NCBI RefSeq assembly: GCF_008275125.1
Contig: NZ_CP043473.1
Coordinates: 2,046,001 to 2,110,000, forward strand
Source: Chromobacterium paludis
GTDB taxonomy: Bacteria; Pseudomonadota; Gammaproteobacteria; Burkholderiales; Chromobacteriaceae
Reading direction: 5' to 3'
DNA: 64,000 nt
Part shown: one piece after another, positions 37,745-47,448 of the stretch
How positions within the stretch are numbered: position 1 is the first letter of the stretch
Layout: each line of letters opens with the position of its first letter
Made by a program: the position numbers and the translations under genes
The notes under the pieces: generated by a model
What the model was told of the DNA's origin: nothing
What the model saw: only the letters and a program-made list of their open reading frames with translations
The model's database searches: none

Positions 37745-40246
37745 GTGTCCGACGCCCTGCTCAACCCGCAATTGATACGCCTGGGCTGCCGCCCCGCCAG
37801 CAAGGAAGCGGCCATTCTCGAAGCCGGCAGGATGCTGGCCGACGCCGGCTGCATCGCGCCCGCCTACATAGACAGCCTGCTGCGCCGCGAGGCGGTGGCC
37901 AACACCTATCTGGGCAACGGCATCGCCATCCCGCACGGCATGGTGGAGGACCGCGCCCTGGTGCTGCGCACCGGCATCGCCATTCTGCAAATCCCGGAAG
38001 GGCTGGAGTGGAATCCCGGCCAGCGCACCCATCTGCTGTGCGCCATCGCCGCCCGCTCCGACGACCACCTGTCCATGCTGCGCCAGTTAACCCGGCTGCT
38101 GCAGGACGAGGCCAGACTGCTGCCGCTGTTCGTCACCCGCGATAGCGCCGACCTGATCGCCGCGCTACGCCAGCCGGAGGAAGACCTGCCGCCGGACGCG
38201 GAAGCGCATGACCTGGACGTGAGCGAAGAATGGCGGCTGGACTACCCCAACGGCCTGCACGCCCGCCCCGCCGCGCTATGGGTGGACGCGGCGCGGCGCA
38301 GCCCTGCCCAGTTGCAGGTTCGCCACGGCAACCAGACCGCCGACGCCAAGAACCTGATCGCGCTGCTGCAGCTGGGCCTGCGCCAGGGCGATTTGGTCAC
38401 CGTCTCCGGCCGCGGCCATCAGGCTGAAGCCGGCGTGCGCCAGCTCGTCAAGGCCATGCGCGAGGCCAGCCTGGCGGAGCAGACCGCCGCCGCCATCGCC
38501 GCCCAGCGCGCCGCGGCGCAACGGCCGCGCGCCGGCTGGCAACCGGCGGGCGCGCTGATTTCGCTGCCCGGCATCGCCGCCAGCCCCGGCCTCGCCATCG
38601 GCGCCGCGCGCGTGCTCGCCAGCCAGCGGCTGCAGGTGCCGGACCGCCCCATCAGCCTGGCTGAAGGCGGCGACCGCCTGCATGAGGCGCTGGCCGCCAC
38701 CCGTCGCCAGCTGTCACAACTGGCCGACGCCACCCAGGCCACGCTGGGCGCGGCCGAGGCCGGCATTTTCCACGCCCAGGCGGAGCTCTTGAACGATACC
38801 GATCTGATTACCCTGAGCTGCCAGCTGATGGTGGCCGGCCATGGCGTGGAGTGGGCCTGGCACCAGGCGGTGGAGCGGCTGGCCGAGAAAATCTCCGCGC
38901 TGGGCAACCCGCTGCTGGCCGCCCGCGCCGCCGACCTGCGCGACGTGGGCCGCCGCGTGCTGTTCCAGCTGGATCCGGCGCTGCAGGGACACGCCCCGGC
39001 CGACTTCGGCCCGGACACCATCCTGCTGGCCTCGGACCTCGCGCCATCCGACACCGCCAGTCTGGACCTGTCCCGCGTCAAGGGTCTGGCCACCGCCCAC
39101 GGCGGCCCCACCGCCCACACCGCCATCCTGGCTCGCACTCTTGGCCTGCCCGCCGTGGTCGCCGCAGGGCCGGCACTCTTGGACGTGGCCGACGGCAGCC
39201 CGGCCATCCTGGACGGCGACGCCGGCCGGCTGTATCTGAACCCCAGCGAAGCCGACCTCGCCTCCGCCCGCGCCTGGCAACAGGCGCAGCGCGACGAGCG
39301 CGAGCGGCAGCAGGCGGAGCGGCAGCAGCCGGGCCAGACCGCCGACGGCGCGCGCATCGAAATCGCCGCCAACATCAATCGTCCGGACCAGGCCGCCGCC
39401 GCGCTGGAAGCCGGCGCCGAGGGCGTGGGCCTGATGCGCACCGAATTCCTGTTCCTGGAGCGCGACGCCGCGCCGGACGAGGAAGAACAGCTGAAAACCT
39501 ATCTGGCGATGCAGCAGGCGCTGCAAGGCCGGCCGCTGATCGTGCGCGCGCTGGACATCGGCGGCGACAAGCAGGTGCCCTACCTGAACCTGCCGCAGGA
39601 GGACAACCCCTTCCTGGGCATGCGCGGCGCGCGCCTGCTGCTGGCGCGCCGCGAACTGCTGGAACCGCAGCTGCGCGCCCTTTATCGAACCGCCAAGGCC
39701 GGCAAGCCGCTGTCCATCATGTTTCCCATGATCAGCTCGCTGAAGGAAATCACCCGGCTCAAGGGCATTTGCGAGAGCGTGCGCCAGGAGATGGGCGCGC
39801 CTGCCGTGCCCATCGGCATCATGGTGGAGGTGCCGGCCGCCGCGCTGCTGGCCGACCAGCTGGCCCCCTATGTCGACTTCTTCTCCATCGGCACCAATGA
39901 CCTGACCCAGTACGCGCTGGCCATGGACCGCCAGCACCCGGAACTGGCCGCCGAGGCCGACAGCCTGCACCCGGCCGTACTGCGGCTGATCCATCAGACC
40001 GTGCAAGGCGCGGCGGCGCACCAGCGCTGGGTGGGCGTATGCGGCGGCATCGCCGGCGACCCGCAAGGTGCGGCCGTGCTGGCCGGCCTGGGCGTCAACG
40101 AATTGTCCATGAGCCCGCACGACATCGCCGCGGTCAAGGCCATGCTGCGCCGCCACCCGCTGGCCAAGCTGCAAAGCCTGGCCATGCAAGCCCTGGCCTG
40201 CGACAGCGCCGACGAAGTGCGGCAGCTGCTGGAGGGCCTGACATGA
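37745..40246 (+). CDS. fruB: Fructose PTS multiphosphoryl transfer protein (EIIA-HPr-EI fusion)
   Basis: An 833-aa fusion that carries phosphate from PEP to FruA. EIIA-Fru occupies about residues 1-150 (phospho-His in [11 protein letters not shown] near 64), HPr about 160-245 (phospho-His in [12 protein letters not shown] near 176), and Enzyme I about 275-833 (phospho-His in [14 protein letters not shown] near 460; PEP-binding GLMRTEFLF and [15 protein letters not shown]). Translation starts at a GTG at 37745 with GAGGT seven bases upstream. It can power fructose uptake without a separate ptsH/ptsI. It ends in an ATGA overlap with fruK. Confidence 0.95.
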   Translation: MSDALLNPQLIRLGCRPASKEAAILEAGRMLADAGCIAPAYIDSLLRREAVANTYLGNGIAIPHGMVEDRALVLRTGIAILQIPEGLEWNPGQRTHLLCAIAARSDDHLSMLRQLTRLLQDEARLLPLFVTRDSADLIAALRQPEEDLPPDAEAHDLDVSEEWRLDYPNGLHARPAALWVDAARRSPAQLQVRHGNQTADAKNLIALLQLGLRQGDLVTVSGRGHQAEAGVRQLVKAMREASLAEQTAAAIAAQRAAAQRPRAGWQPAGALISLPGIAASPGLAIGAARVLASQRLQVPDRPISLAEGGDRLHEALAATRRQLSQLADATQATLGAAEAGIFHAQAELLNDTDLITLSCQLMVAGHGVEWAWHQAVERLAEKISALGNPLLAARAADLRDVGRRVLFQLDPALQGHAPADFGPDTILLASDLAPSDTASLDLSRVKGLATAHGGPTAHTAILARTLGLPAVVAAGPALLDVADGSPAILDGDAGRLYLNPSEADLASARAWQQAQRDERERQQAERQQPGQTADGARIEIAANINRPDQAAAALEAGAEGVGLMRTEFLFLERDAAPDEEEQLKTYLAMQQALQGRPLIVRALDIGGDKQVPYLNLPQEDNPFLGMRGARLLLARRELLEPQLRALYRTAKAGKPLSIMFPMISSLKEITRLKGICESVRQEMGAPAVPIGIMVEVPAAALLADQLAPYVDFFSIGTNDLTQYALAMDRQHPELAAEADSLHPAVLRLIHQTVQGAAAHQRWVGVCGGIAGDPQGAAVLAGLGVNELSMSPHDIAAVKAMLRRHPLAKLQSLAMQALACDSADEVRQLLEGLT

Positions 40247-41199
40247 GCGGCGCCATCCACACCGTCACCGCCAATCCGGCATTGGACCAGACCGTCACCC
40301 TGGACGCGCTGATCCCCGGCAGCGTCAACCTGGCGCGCGCCGCCACGGTCAACGCCGGCGGCAAGGGCGTCAACGTGGCCAGCTGCCTGGCCGACTGGGG
40401 CCTGCGCGCCAGCGCCCACGGCCTGCTGGGCCGCGACAACGCCGCGCCGTTCGAACAACTATTCGCCGCCAAGCGCATAGGCGACCGCATGCTGCGCGTG
40501 GCTGGCGGAACGCGCACCAATATCAAGCTGGCAGATCTCCAGCGCGGCGACACCACCGACGTCAACCTGCCCGGCCCCGCGGTCGGCGAGGCCGAGCTGG
40601 CGGCGCTTGCCGCCGGACTGGCCGACGCCGGCTCGGGCGACCTGGCGGTGTTGGCCGGCAGCCTGCCGCCCGGCTTGCCGATAGATGCTTGGGCCAGGCT
40701 GTGCGCGCAACTGAAACGGCAAGGCGTCTGGGTGCTGCTGGACAGCAGCGGCCCGGCCCTGGCCGCCGCGCTGGCCAATCCGCCCGAGGCGCTGCCCGAT
40801 TGCGTCAAGCCCAATCGGGAGGAGCTGGCGCAATGGGCCGGCCGCGAGCTGAACAGCCTGGACGACATCGTCCAATGCGCGCGCGGACTGCTGCGGCTGG
40901 GCATAGGCCGCGTCGTGGCATCCCTGGGCGAGCAAGGCGCCTTGCTGGTGGACGGCGACGCGGCGCTGCTGGCCAGCCTGCCGCCGCAACGGCCGCTCAG
41001 CACCGTGGGCGCCGGCGACGCGCTGGTGGCGGGGCTAGCCGCCGCCCGCAGCCAAGAACTGGACGCGCCCGCCAGCCTGCGGCTGGCGGTCGCCTTCGCC
41101 GCCGCCAAGCTGCAGCGCATCGGCCCGCACCTGCCGCCGCCGCCGCAAATCCGCGAACTGGCCGCCGCCGTCAGCCTGCAAACCCTGGCCGCCCACTGA
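40243..41199 (+). CDS. fruK: 1-phosphofructokinase
   Basis: A 318-aa PfkB-type kinase converting fructose-1-phosphate to fructose-1,6-bisphosphate. [10 protein letters not shown], the N-terminal GGKGVNVA motif and the C-terminal [12 protein letters not shown] (catalytic Asp) are diagnostic. ATG overlaps the fruB stop as ATGA. The longer frame upstream lies within fruB. Confidence 0.95.
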   Translation: MSGAIHTVTANPALDQTVTLDALIPGSVNLARAATVNAGGKGVNVASCLADWGLRASAHGLLGRDNAAPFEQLFAAKRIGDRMLRVAGGTRTNIKLADLQRGDTTDVNLPGPAVGEAELAALAAGLADAGSGDLAVLAGSLPPGLPIDAWARLCAQLKRQGVWVLLDSSGPALAAALANPPEALPDCVKPNREELAQWAGRELNSLDDIVQCARGLLRLGIGRVVASLGEQGALLVDGDAALLASLPPQRPLSTVGAGDALVAGLAAARSQELDAPASLRLAVAFAAAKLQRIGPHLPPPPQIRELAAAVSLQTLAAH

Positions 41200-41231
41200 T
41201 ACGCGCGCCACTTTCCAGACAGGGGAAACAC

Positions 41232-42893
41232 ATGAGCATTGTCGCCATCATCCGCTCCGGCGAGCGCAGCACCCAGGCCCGGCTCGCCGCCGAGGCGCTG
41301 CGCCAGGCCGCCGCGCGGCAACAGCAGGATATCGCCATTGAAATCGACGGCCAGCCGGCCCTCGCTGCCGCGCAGCTAGCCGGCGCGCGCCAGGTCTTGC
41401 TGGTGGACAACCCGGACGATGGCCGCGTTGGCCGGCTGCCGGCGCGCCGCGTCACGCTGGACCAGGTATTGGCCGATCCGGCCGCGCAGCTGGACGGCTC
41501 TGCGGCCGGCGAGCACGCGCTCAGCATCGTCGCCATCACCGGCTGCCCCACCGGCATCGCCCACACTTTCATGGCGGCCGAGGGGCTGACCCAGGCCGCC
41601 AAGGCGCTGGGCTACGCCATCAAGGTGGAGACTCAGGGATCGGTGGGCGCGCAAAACGCGCTGAGCGCCGCTGACATCGCCGCCGCCGATCTGGTCATCA
41701 TCGCCGCCGACACCCAGGTGCAGCTGGACCGTTTCGCCGGCAAGCCGCTGTTCAAGGCCGGCACCAAGGCCGCCATCGCCGACGGCCAGGGCCTGATCCG
41801 CCGCGCCCAGGCCGAGGCGCAGCCCTGGGCCGCCGACCACGCGCCCGCCGCTGCGGCAGCCAAGCCGGACAAGGCCAAGGACGGCCCCTACCGCCACCTG
41901 ATGACCGGCGTCTCCTTCATGCTGCCCTTCGTCACCGCCGGCGGCATCCTGATCGCGCTGGCCTTCGCCCTGGGCGGCATCTACGCTTTCGACGACGCGC
42001 ACAAGGGCACGCTGGCCTGGTCGCTGTTCCAGATCGGCGCCAAATCCGCCTTTGCGCTGATGGTGCCGATACTGGCCGGCTACATCGCCTACTCCATCGC
42101 CGACCGCCCCGGCATCGCCCCCGGCATGGTGGGCGGCATGCTGGCCGCCAGCTTGGGATCGGGCTTTCTGGGCGGCATCGTCGCCGGCTTCATCGCCGGC
42201 TACGCCACGCGCGAGCTGAACCGCCGCATCCAGCTGGGCCAGCACCTGAACGGGCTGAAGCCGGTGCTGATCCTGCCGGTGCTGGGCTCCCTGCTGGTGG
42301 GCCTCTTGATGATCTACGTGGTGGGCCAGCCGGTGGCCGCCGCGCTGGCGGCGCTGACCGAGGCGCTGAAAGGCATGCAGGGCAGCAGCGCCCTGGCGCT
42401 GGGCGCGCTGTTGGGCGCGATGATGGCCTTCGACATGGGCGGCCCGGTCAACAAGGCGGCCTACGCCTTCGCCACTGGCCTGATCGCCAGCCAGGTCTAC
42501 ACCCCGATGGCGGCGGTGATGGCGGCCGGCATGACGCCGCCGCTGGGGCTGGCGCTGGCCACCCGCCTGTTCCGCGACCGCTTCACCCTGGACGAGCAAG
42601 AAGCCGGCAAGGCCGCCGGCGTGCTGGGCCTGGCCTTCATCAGCGAGGGCGCGATACCGTTCGCCGCCCGCGATCCGCTGCGGGTGATCCCGGCGCTGAT
42701 GGCCGGCTCCGCCCTGGCCGGCGCCATCTCGATGACCATGGGCGTGGAGCTGAAAGTGCCGCACGGCGGCGTGTTCGTGCTGCCCATCCCCAACGCGGTG
42801 GAACACCTGGGCAGCTATCTGATCGCCCTGGCAGCCGGCACCGCAGTCACTGCGCTGATGCTGAGAGTGCTGAAAAAGCCAGCCTTGGGCTGA
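41232..42893 (+). CDS. fruA: Fructose-specific PTS permease EIIBC
   Basis: A 553-aa membrane permease. Residues 1 to about 90 are a degenerate IIB' domain lacking the active cysteine. Residues about 97-195 are IIB with the phospho-Cys in [16 protein letters not shown] near 104, and about 225-553 are IIC with about nine spans and the conserved substrate-site segment [15 protein letters not shown]. The duplicated IIB'-IIB-IIC layout is the E. coli FruA layout. AGGGGAAA precedes the ATG. It is the last gene of fruBKA. Confidence 0.95.
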   Translation: MSIVAIIRSGERSTQARLAAEALRQAAARQQQDIAIEIDGQPALAAAQLAGARQVLLVDNPDDGRVGRLPARRVTLDQVLADPAAQLDGSAAGEHALSIVAITGCPTGIAHTFMAAEGLTQAAKALGYAIKVETQGSVGAQNALSAADIAAADLVIIAADTQVQLDRFAGKPLFKAGTKAAIADGQGLIRRAQAEAQPWAADHAPAAAAAKPDKAKDGPYRHLMTGVSFMLPFVTAGGILIALAFALGGIYAFDDAHKGTLAWSLFQIGAKSAFALMVPILAGYIAYSIADRPGIAPGMVGGMLAASLGSGFLGGIVAGFIAGYATRELNRRIQLGQHLNGLKPVLILPVLGSLLVGLLMIYVVGQPVAAALAALTEALKGMQGSSALALGALLGAMMAFDMGGPVNKAAYAFATGLIASQVYTPMAAVMAAGMTPPLGLALATRLFRDRFTLDEQEAGKAAGVLGLAFISEGAIPFAARDPLRVIPALMAGSALAGAISMTMGVELKVPHGGVFVLPIPNAVEHLGSYLIALAAGTAVTALMLRVLKKPALG

Positions 42894-42914
42894 GGCCATT
42901 GGGGGTATCAATGC

Positions 42915-42942
42915 AAAACGCGGCGCCCAGGCGCCGCGTTTT
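42915..42942. terminator. Terminator of fruBKA
   Basis: A near-perfect 13-bp stem AAAACGCGGCGCC / GGCGCCGCGTTTT with a minimal CA loop, 22 bases after the fruA stop. Confidence 0.88.
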
Positions 42943-43051
42943 CACTGGCGCGGGCCGCATGCGCCGTCGCCGAAAGGCCCGGCGCGGAACGCATTCAGAC
43001 CCGTAGGGGGCACGTCCCAGGCATGCCCAGGCGGACGCCTAGACAATGGCC

Positions 43052-43082
43052 GCGCGGGCAAATCAAGACTTGCCCGCCCTAC
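43052..43082. repeat. Palindromic intergenic repeat, GCGGGCA...TGCCCGCCCTACG type
   Basis: GCGCGGGCAA, a TCAAGAC loop, TTGCCCGCCCTACG: the same stem and tail as the copy at 9748-9780. The preceding bases 42998-43050 contain further short dyads (CCAGGCATGCCCAGG). The region 42943-43108 holds no gene. Confidence 0.7.
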
Positions 43083-43108
43083 GTTTCAAACGGCATTGGC
43101 TCGTTCAA

Positions 43109-43621
43109 TCAGCCCCGCTCGCCCGGCCACAGCCACTGCGCCAGCGGCTCGCCCTCATCGTCCACCAACACCTCGCCGCGCATGAAACCCAGCCTGGCCG
43201 CCAGCCGCGACGACGGCGCATTGTCCGGATTGATCTGGGCCAGCACCTGTCGCGCGCCGCCGGCCAGCGCCCGCTCCAGCAATAAGCGCACGGCGACCGT
43301 GGCGATGCCCGCGCCGCGCCGCTCAGGCGCGACCGCGTAGCCTATCTCCACCAAGCCCAGGCAGGGTTCGCCCTTGAAACCGCAAGCGCCCACGATGACG
43401 CCATCCGCGTCCCGCATCGCGTACGGCAGGCACCAGCGTTCCTCCCTGCCTTCCGACAACAGACGCCAGGCCCGCCGCGCCACCTCAGGCGGCGGCAGCG
43501 CGCCTTCCAAACAGCGTCCATTCAAGCCGACGGGCGGCATGCCCTCCGCCAAAGCGATCAGCGCGGCAAACGGGATGGTTTCCAGGCGAATCGCCGGTTG
43601 GCACTCAGACGAAGCGGACAT
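43109..43621 (-). CDS. GNAT-family N-acetyltransferase
   Basis: A 170-aa GNAT enzyme. The acetyl-CoA loop appears as VEIGYAVAPERRGAGIATVAVRLLLERAL, and QINPDNAPSSRLAARLGFMR is the following helix/strand. The ATG at 43621 lies within the end of the GFA-family gene (17-base overlap). The target is unknown; the RimJ/RimL-like ending suggests a protein or small amine substrate. Confidence 0.85.
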   Translation of the reverse strand: MSASSECQPAIRLETIPFAALIALAEGMPPVGLNGRCLEGALPPPEVARRAWRLLSEGREERWCLPYAMRDADGVIVGACGFKGEPCLGLVEIGYAVAPERRGAGIATVAVRLLLERALAGGARQVLAQINPDNAPSSRLAARLGFMRGEVLVDDEGEPLAQWLWPGERG

Positions 43622-44021
43622 TGGCAATCCAATTGCGCGCGCGGCGCGCCAGCCTGTCGGCCTCGCTCTCGCCATCGAACGAAACCACCACCGCCTCGGA
43701 GATAGGCAGATCCGGAGTATCGAAAGCATTGACGCTGACCACGGCATGCGGCCGGCCGTCCATCTCGCAGACAGCCAGCGGCGCGATGCCGCAGTCGGAA
43801 CAGATATGGAAATCGGCGGTAGCGGTGCCGAAGCGGTAATGCGAGACTCGCTGCGGATCGCGCAAGGCCACCGTGAGGCTAGCCGCAGGGGACGCGGTCC
43901 ACACGCCGCCGTGCTTGCGGCAGAAGGAACAGCCGCAGCGGCGGGCGGGAATGGCCTGCGCATCAGGCCAGTCCAGATCAAAAGCGATATTGCCGCAGTG
44001 GCAGCTGCCGTAAATCCGCAT
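43605..44021 (-). CDS. GFA-family zinc protein
   Basis: A 138-aa member of the GFA/CENP-V family, with zinc cysteines in GSCHCGNIAFDLDW, RRCGCSFCRKHGG and HICSDCGIAPL, and the usual order. The family is named for glutathione-dependent formaldehyde activation, but most members are uncharacterised. Start at the ATG 44021, preferred over 44072 by alignment with the family. It overlaps the GNAT gene and probably shares its transcript. Confidence 0.88.
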   Translation of the reverse strand: MRIYGSCHCGNIAFDLDWPDAQAIPARRCGCSFCRKHGGVWTASPAASLTVALRDPQRVSHYRFGTATADFHICSDCGIAPLAVCEMDGRPHAVVSVNAFDTPDLPISEAVVVSFDGESEADRLARRARNWIANVRFV

Positions 44022-44093
44022 CGAACGCTCCGCGAAACGGCGCCTAGCGCCGCAATGCAAAAAGCATATCACGCGATTTGCGCGGCGGCTCCC

Positions 44094-44540
44094 TCAACGT
44101 TGCGTCAAAGCCTTGCGCATATCGCGCGCCGCCTTCAAGGGCGTGGCGGAGAAACGGGTGGCGGCGAAGTGTCCGGCCTGGCGCGAGGCCGTGGACAGCG
44201 CCGCGCCGGAGGCACAGCCCAGCTCCAGCGCCTGGCGCATCGCGGCGATGGGCGCCGCGTCGCCCTCAGGCAGCTGGCGCTGCAGGCTGCGCGCCATCTC
44301 CACCCACAAGCGTTCCGCCGCCAGCATCAGCTCGCGCTGGGTGTCGGCCTGAGCCTGCCACAGCGCGGCGCCCGCCATCAGGCCGCCATCGAAGCGTCGC
44401 TCCATTTCCGGCCGCGTCAAGGAAAAACCAGGAGACAGCCAGTTGCAACAGGCATCTTCCTGCGCCTCCAGCCAACGCCGCTGCCCTCTTTCCATCGCGC
44501 CGCAGTAGCTTTCCACCGCGCTCATCCACCAGCTGACCAT
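44094..44540 (-). CDS. Helical, phasin-like protein of unknown function
   Basis: A 148-aa soluble, largely alpha-helical protein rich in Ala, Gln, Trp and Arg, without a signal peptide or membrane span. The amphipathic helices (QAQADTQRELMLAAERLWVEMARSLQRQ) resemble phasin or polyhydroxyalkanoate granule-associated proteins, but no diagnostic motif is present. ATG at 44540 has GAGGAGAG upstream. It starts 17 bases after the lysR-type gene and is probably co-transcribed with it. Function is uncertain. Confidence 0.6.
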   Translation of the reverse strand: MVSWWMSAVESYCGAMERGQRRWLEAQEDACCNWLSPGFSLTRPEMERRFDGGLMAGAALWQAQADTQRELMLAAERLWVEMARSLQRQLPEGDAAPIAAMRQALELGCASGAALSTASRQAGHFAATRFSATPLKAARDMRKALTQR

Positions 44541-44557
44541 GCTCTCTCCTCGCTCAT

Positions 44558-45457
44558 TCAGGCCAAAGCTTGCGCGTTGGACAGCCCCCAGACTGCCCGC
44601 AACTCCCGCAGCAGCGCCTCCAGCACCGGATCGCCTTCCCGGTCCGCCGGGTAGACGAATTGCAGGTCCGCAGTCTTGCGCAGTTCCGGCACCAGCCAGA
44701 CGCGGCCGCTGTCTTGCCAGGCCAGCGCGTCTTCCTCGCGCACCAGCGCCGCGCCCACGCCCGCCGCCGCCAGTTCCAGGATGACCGACAGATGGTCGCT
44801 CTCCGCGACTTTCTTGGGGGAAATGTTCAGCTCGCGCCATAGCTCGGCGGTAATCTTGGACAGGCTGGAAAACTGCGAAATGCCCACCCAGGGCAATTTG
44901 CCCAGCTCCTTCAGCCGGCCGCCGGACAATTGCCCGGCCCAGGCCGCTGGCAAAGCCACGCGGAAAGTCTGCGTCTGCAAGGGCACGGTGCTGACATTCA
45001 TATACGGGTTCTTGCCCAGATAGAAACCGGCATCCAGTTCCTTCTTGCGCACCAGATTCAGCACATCCACCGATACGCCGTGCTTGAGCTGAACCTCCAG
45101 CAAGGGATACTTGCCCACCAGCGCCGCCACCCACGGCCCCAGCTTCAGGATCTCCGGCATCAAGGTCACCCCGATGCGAGCCTGGCCCGCCAGTTGCCCC
45201 TTGAGCTGCCGCGCATGATGGATGATGTCGCGCGCGGCGGCCAACACCCCTTGGGCCTGCGGCAACAGCTCCTGCCCCGCCTGAGTCAGGCTGACGCCGC
45301 CCGCGCTGCGCTCGAACAAGGGCATGCCCACTTCTTCCTCCAGCGCCTTGATCTGCGCGGTTACCGCCGGTTGCGACAAGTGCAACAGTTCGGCCGCTTG
45401 CGTCAGGTGGCCTTGCTGCGCCACGGTGACAAAGGTCCGCAACTGATAGATTTCCAT
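44558..45457 (-). CDS. LysR-family transcriptional regulator
   Basis: A 299-aa regulator. The N-terminal winged helix is QLRTFVTVAQQGHLTQAAELLHLSQPAVTAQIKALEEEVGMPLFERS; the remainder is a periplasmic-binding-type effector domain. The ATG at 45457 fits the family start. It lies between an enoyl-CoA hydratase gene (with its own terminator) and the phasin-like gene. Its targets are unknown; there is no divergent neighbour. Confidence 0.9.
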   Translation of the reverse strand: MEIYQLRTFVTVAQQGHLTQAAELLHLSQPAVTAQIKALEEEVGMPLFERSAGGVSLTQAGQELLPQAQGVLAAARDIIHHARQLKGQLAGQARIGVTLMPEILKLGPWVAALVGKYPLLEVQLKHGVSVDVLNLVRKKELDAGFYLGKNPYMNVSTVPLQTQTFRVALPAAWAGQLSGGRLKELGKLPWVGISQFSSLSKITAELWRELNISPKKVAESDHLSVILELAAAGVGAALVREEDALAWQDSGRVWLVPELRKTADLQFVYPADREGDPVLEALLRELRAVWGLSNAQALA

Positions 45458-45558
45458 GCTTTCCCCTGCTTGTTTTAGCATCCGCGCTGGCAAAGGCATG
45501 CCGCGCGGACGGATTATGCCAATGCCGTTCAGGCTAGCACAGGGACTGCCGCAGGCTC

Positions 45559-45597
45559 AAAAACAAACCGCCTGACGCGACATGCGCGTTCAGGCGG
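45559..45597 (-). terminator. Terminator after the enoyl-CoA hydratase gene
   Basis: Stem CCGCCTGA / TCAGGCGG with a 14-base loop that can pair further; on the minus strand it is followed by TTTGTTTTT. It isolates the LysR gene from upstream transcription. Confidence 0.82.
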
Positions 45598-45628
45598 TCA
45601 GGTCATGACGCATCCACGGCGGATCGCA

Positions 45629-46414
45629 TCAATCGTCGTCCTCTTGCATCCAGCTGGGCGCGCGCTTGGCCAGGAAGGCTGCCACGCCCTCCAGCTGCTC
45701 GTCGGACCCCACCAGGCCCAGGGTGGCGGCGCGCTCGCGCTTCAGGTGCTCGTCCAAGGTCAGGTTGGGGCTGTCCTCGATCAGCTGTCGCGCAGCGGCC
45801 ACCGAGGCCGGCGCCTGGCTGGCCACCTTGTTGGCCAGACTGACGGCTACGATCTTGGCGAAGCCCTGATCCACCACTTCTTCGATCAGGCCTATCTTCA
45901 GCGCCTGCTCGGCCGAGACCAGTTCGCCGCCCAAGATGATGCGCTTGGCCCAGGACACGCCCACTTTGTCGGCCAGGGTCTTGGTGCCGCCTGCGGCCGG
46001 GATGATGCCGACCTTGGCTTCCGGCAGCCCCAGCTTGGCGCCGCGTTCGGCGACGATGTAGTCGCACACCAGCGCGCACTCCAGGCCGCCGCCCAGCGCA
46101 AAACCGTTGACCGCCGCCACGGTGACGCCGCGATAGCCGCGGATGGCGTGCAGCGCATTGGCGAAGGCTTGCAGCAGCGTATCCGCCTCGGCCTTGTCAC
46201 CCGAGGCAAACTGCTTCAAATCCGCGCCAGCGGAGAAAAAAGCGTCGCCGGCGCCGGTAATCACCACGGAACGCACGTCATCGTCAGCGTTCAAGGCCTG
46301 CAGCGTCGCGGCCAACTCATTCAGACCCTCGGTCGTCAGCAGATTGGCAGGTAGGTTGGAAAGCGTAATGATGGCCGATTTGCCCAGCCGTTCAAGTGTC
46401 AGATACCTGGCCAT
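45629..46414 (-). CDS. Enoyl-CoA hydratase/isomerase family protein
   Basis: A 261-aa crotonase-fold enzyme. Both crotonase catalytic acids have counterparts: Glu in GFALGGGLECALVCDY and Glu in LGLPEAKVGIIPAAGGTK. The oxyanion-hole segment FSAGADLKQFA is present. This supports hydration of enoyl-CoA in fatty acid oxidation, though some relatives use other acyl-CoAs. It is monocistronic with a terminator downstream. Confidence 0.9.
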   Translation of the reverse strand: MARYLTLERLGKSAIITLSNLPANLLTTEGLNELAATLQALNADDDVRSVVITGAGDAFFSAGADLKQFASGDKAEADTLLQAFANALHAIRGYRGVTVAAVNGFALGGGLECALVCDYIVAERGAKLGLPEAKVGIIPAAGGTKTLADKVGVSWAKRIILGGELVSAEQALKIGLIEEVVDQGFAKIVAVSLANKVASQAPASVAAARQLIEDSPNLTLDEHLKRERAATLGLVGSDEQLEGVAAFLAKRAPSWMQEDDD

Positions 46415-46770
46415 ATTGTGTTCCTCACTGTATCCCCGTTTCCTTTTGTTTAGCAGCCCGGGACATCTCGACCATCGCTAGGCGCTTGGCCGCTCCCAAT
46501 GACGATCCGGGGCTGTGCTGGAGGTGCGTGTCGCTCGGCGGCGCCATCGCCTCCCATGTTTCGTCAAACCTGACATTTTCTGTGCAAACTGTCCTTTTGG
46601 CCAGTAGGCGAAACAATTATATCCAACCTTTTTTGTAGAATGTTCGTTTCGACAATGCCAAAAAGAATCCTCGGCCGTTCTTCCCACCCTCACGTCAAGC
46701 CGATTCCCGTCCTCCTGCATCATCGTCATGCCGCTCTGTTAACATAGAGCTTTCATCGGCGATTTGCGGC
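46415..46770. other. Intergenic region between enoyl-CoA hydratase and TauE/SafE-like gene
   Basis: 356 bases separating divergent genes. The middle (about 46560-46670) is AT-rich and likely holds promoters for both sides. No coding frame, RNA gene or clear operator is supportable. Confidence 0.6.
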
Positions 46771-47448
46771 ATGTTAGAGAGCAACTTCTGGATTCTGCTG
46801 GCGGCGGGCTTGCTGGGCGGCGGCCACTGCGTGGGCATGTGCGGCGGCATCGTCGCCGCGCTGACCTTGAACCACCCTGCCGGCGCGGCGCGCTGGCGCG
46901 TGCTGGCCGGCTACAATCTGGGCCGCATCGCCAGCTATGCCGCAATCGGCGCCCTGCTGGGCGGCCTCGCCTCCGCCGGACTCAGCCTGGCCTCGTCCCA
47001 CCCCTACCAAATCGCGCTGATGGCACTGGCCAACCTGATGCTGGTGGCCATGGGGCTCTATCTGGCCGGCTTCGCGCAGGCCGTCGTGGCGCTGGAAAAA
47101 TTGGGGCAACCGGTCTGGCGGCGGCTGCAGCCGCTGGTGGGCCGCCTGCTGCCGGTGCGCTCGGCCGGCGGCGCCGTTGCCGTCGGCGCGGTGTGGGGCT
47201 GGCTGCCCTGCGGTCTGGTCTACAGCGCCTCGCTCTCCGCGCTGGCCAGCGGCTCCGCCTGGCATGGCGCAGGGCTGATGCTGGCCTTCGGCCTGGGCAC
47301 CTTGCCCAATCTGCTGTTGATGGGCGTGTTCGCCGACGGCCTGCGGCGCTGGATGCAACAACGCCCAGTGCGGCTACTGGCCGGACTGGGCGTGGCGGGC
47401 ATCGGCGCCTGGCGGCTGGCGCAGATTGTCAGCGGAATGATTTCATGA
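46771..47448 (+). CDS. Sulfite exporter TauE/SafE family (cytochrome oxidase assembly-associated type) membrane protein
   Basis: A 225-aa protein with about six spans. The N-terminal GGGHCVGMCGGIVAALTL and the later GWLPCGLVYSASLSAL are the Cys-containing motifs of the DsbD_2/TauE-like group, often encoded with cbb3 oxidase maturation genes and thought to handle copper or redox equivalents. No oxidase genes are near here. Its last 20 bases overlap the convergent znuA gene. Confidence 0.85.
   Translation: MLESNFWILLAAGLLGGGHCVGMCGGIVAALTLNHPAGAARWRVLAGYNLGRIASYAAIGALLGGLASAGLSLASSHPYQIALMALANLMLVAMGLYLAGFAQAVVALEKLGQPVWRRLQPLVGRLLPVRSAGGAVAVGAVWGWLPCGLVYSASLSALASGSAWHGAGLMLAFGLGTLPNLLLMGVFADGLRRWMQQRPVRLLAGLGVAGIGAWRLAQIVSGMIS

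Noticed and set aside
46415..46770. An Fnr or similar site in the promoter gap before the TauE/SafE-like gene
   Set aside because: No TTGAT-N4-ATCAA-type dyad is present; the AT-rich patch alone is not enough.
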